Part shown: in pieces, positions 63,109 to 64,000 of the stretch
Layout of the letters: every line of letters starts with the position of its first letter
Position numbering within the stretch: the stretch's first letter is position 1
DNA from: Elusimicrobiales bacterium
Lineage (GTDB): Bacteria > Elusimicrobiota > Elusimicrobia > Elusimicrobiales > UBA9959
Direction: 5' to 3'
Length of the DNA: 64,000 bases
Assembly (NCBI GenBank): GCA_031082205.1
Contig: JAVHLJ010000008.1
Location: forward strand, 1-64,000
Notes under the pieces: generated by a model
The model's database searches: none
What the model was told of the DNA's origin: nothing
The model's input: only the letters and a program-made list of their open reading frames with translations
Translations under genes and position numbers: made by a program

Positions 63109-63525
63109 ATGACTTTCAAGGCGATAATGGCGGCGATAGTTATGGCGGGCATCTGCGCGGTACAGCCCGCGAAGGCCGCCCTTAACCCCTCGGCCCAGGA
63201 CTTCTTCGAGACCGCCTACGGCTACCGCAGCAAGAAGAACGCCCCCGCGGCCGCGGCCAAGCGCCCCGCCCTGCGCGACGCCGTCTCCTCCCCCGTAAAA
63301 GGCGGGGCGGAGAGGGTCTTCGTCCGGATACTTCCCAAAACCTCCGATTACCGCCCGCTGCTGGCCCTGCTTTCCGACGCCGGCGATTTCGTCTTCGGCG
63401 GAGAGATAACGATACACGCCGACGGCGCCAGCCGGGTCTATATCTTCGGCTGGGCAAGGCCGGGCAGCCTGGCCTCCATAAAGGAAAACCCCGGCGTGGC
63501 CGGGGTTTTCGAGGAAGCGCGCTGA
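63109..63525 (+). CDS. Small secreted protein of unknown function
   Basis: 138 aa with signal peptide (cleavage near AKAALNP). A disordered Ala/Pro/Lys linker (25-60) precedes a compact alpha/beta domain (RVFVRILPKTSDYRPLLALLSDAGDFVFGG...) that resembles a ferredoxin-like or BON-like fold. GGAGG before the ATG. Divergent from the tetR gene and possibly under its control. Confidence 0.7.
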   Translation: MTFKAIMAAIVMAGICAVQPAKAALNPSAQDFFETAYGYRSKKNAPAAAAKRPALRDAVSSPVKGGAERVFVRILPKTSDYRPLLALLSDAGDFVFGGEITIHADGASRVYIFGWARPGSLASIKENPGVAGVFEEAR

Positions 63526-63535
63526 ACCGCGGGGA

Positions 63536-63883
63536 TCATTCCACTCCGAGCAGTTCGACTTCGAAATACAGCGTGGCGCCGGGAGGGATCACATTGCCCG
63601 CCCCGCGCTGGCCGTAGCCCAGGTCCGGGGGTATCACCAGCAGCCGGCGGCCGCCTATGCGCATTCCGGCCACGCCCTCGTCCCAGCCCTTTATGACCAT
63701 GCCCGCGCCCAGCCTGAATTCGAAAGGCTCGTCGCGGTCCCTGGAGCTGTCGAATTTCTTGCCGTTGGCCAGGGTCCCGGTATAATGCACCTTAACCGTC
63801 TTGCCGCTGACCGCGGCCGCACCCTCGCCCGCCTCCAGGTCCTTGTATTTAAGTCCCGACTTAAGAGTCATCTCTTCGCTCAT
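63536..63883 (-). CDS. FKBP-type peptidyl-prolyl isomerase
   Basis: 115 aa from the ATG at 63883 (GGAGGGA upstream). Complete FKBP domain: [18 protein letters not shown], then [50 protein letters not shown]. No signal peptide, so cytoplasmic. Confidence 0.95.
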   Translation of the reverse strand: MSEEMTLKSGLKYKDLEAGEGAAAVSGKTVKVHYTGTLANGKKFDSSRDRDEPFEFRLGAGMVIKGWDEGVAGMRIGGRRLLVIPPDLGYGQRGAGNVIPPGATLYFEVELLGVE

Positions 63884-63931
63884 TGTCCCTCCAGGAACCG
63901 AGATCGCACGAAGGAGATGGTACAAAAAAAA

Positions 63932-63957
63932 CCCGGCCCGCGGTGAGGCGGGCCGGG
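63932..63957 (-). terminator. Intrinsic terminator for the next minus-strand gene
   Basis: CCCGGCCCGC stem (10 bp, 6-base loop) with eight T after it on the minus strand (A-run at 63924-63931). Confidence 0.88.
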
Positions 63958-63979
63958 CGTCGTCTCGCGGACGGGAGAA

Positions 63980-64000
63980 TTACTTCGTGTTCTCCTCTAT
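63980..64000 (-). CDS. C-terminal end of a gene running off the window
   Basis: The minus-strand frame ...IEENTK ends in TAA (63982-63980), 23 bases before a strong terminator. Only seven codons are visible, so the product cannot be named. Confidence 0.4.
   Translation of the reverse strand: MEENTK

Overview
The window is a GC-rich bacterial chromosome segment (about 60% GC by eye) with AT-rich promoter islands. It opens inside a 16S rRNA gene read on the minus strand. I infer Elusimicrobiota (high-GC, non-endosymbiont type). The reasons are the overall gene mix, a sigma-54 system beside a radical SAM peptide locus, a pyruvoyl-type arginine decarboxylase, indolepyruvate oxidoreductase, and many secreted or outer-membrane products that imply a Gram-negative envelope. 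A 16S database search would settle the placement.

Layout. 1-1500: 5' part of 16S rRNA with tandem promoters. 1.6-9.3 kb: TPR protein, POT peptide transporter, outer-membrane protein, NlpC/P60 hydrolase, B12-type radical SAM protein, methyltransferase, MurJ/Wzx-type flippase. 9.5-17.3 kb: minus-strand run of EamA, U32, IorB, IorA, phospholipase D-like and dicarboxylate symporter genes. 17.3-22.6 kb: five tightly packed plus-strand genes (M20 peptidase, methyltransferase, radical SAM, ATP-grasp ligase, MFS) that look like a small-peptide or amino-acid-derived metabolite operon.

22.6-30.2 kb is the most unusual block. It holds a short, divergent sigma-54 factor; a GAFTGA response regulator; a 60-residue stand-alone histidine-kinase DHp-like protein; a lipoprotein; a 35-residue membrane peptide; an HExxH protease; and a Cys-rich peptide gene followed by a small secreted protein, a radical SAM/SPASM enzyme and an M50 membrane protease. 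Near-identical -24/-12 (sigma-54) promoters sit in front of the sigma factor operon and in front of the Cys-rich peptide operon. The peptide gene has an in-frame amber codon at codon 3 behind an ideal ribosome binding site. I read the block as a self-contained, sigma-54-switched, ribosomally made modified-peptide (RiPP-like) system.

30.4-42.9 kb: M16 protease pair (one subunit lacks the zinc site), YbgC thioesterase, YjbQ, L28, two adjacent giant coiled-coil proteins (1040 and 969 aa), and arginine decarboxylase plus agmatinase (putrescine route). 42.9-50.9 kb: M3-like pseudopeptidase, formate-THF ligase, odd 3-hydroxyacyl-CoA dehydrogenase, membrane protein, XerD, RecA and a 31-residue Lys-rich histone-tail-like protein. 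51-64 kb: ChaN-like protein, STT3-like membrane protein, class A beta-lactamase-like protein, ClpC, NfeD, YtxH-like protein, lipocalin, ArfB, Gre factor, YceH, TetR regulator, secreted protein, FKBP.

Two general features stand out. Several genes have a -10 box only 6-9 bases from the ATG and no Shine-Dalgarno, so they look leaderless. A REP-like hairpin containing GGGGACACCATGC occurs three times, once in frame inside yceH. No CRISPR array, tRNA or intact insertion sequence was seen.
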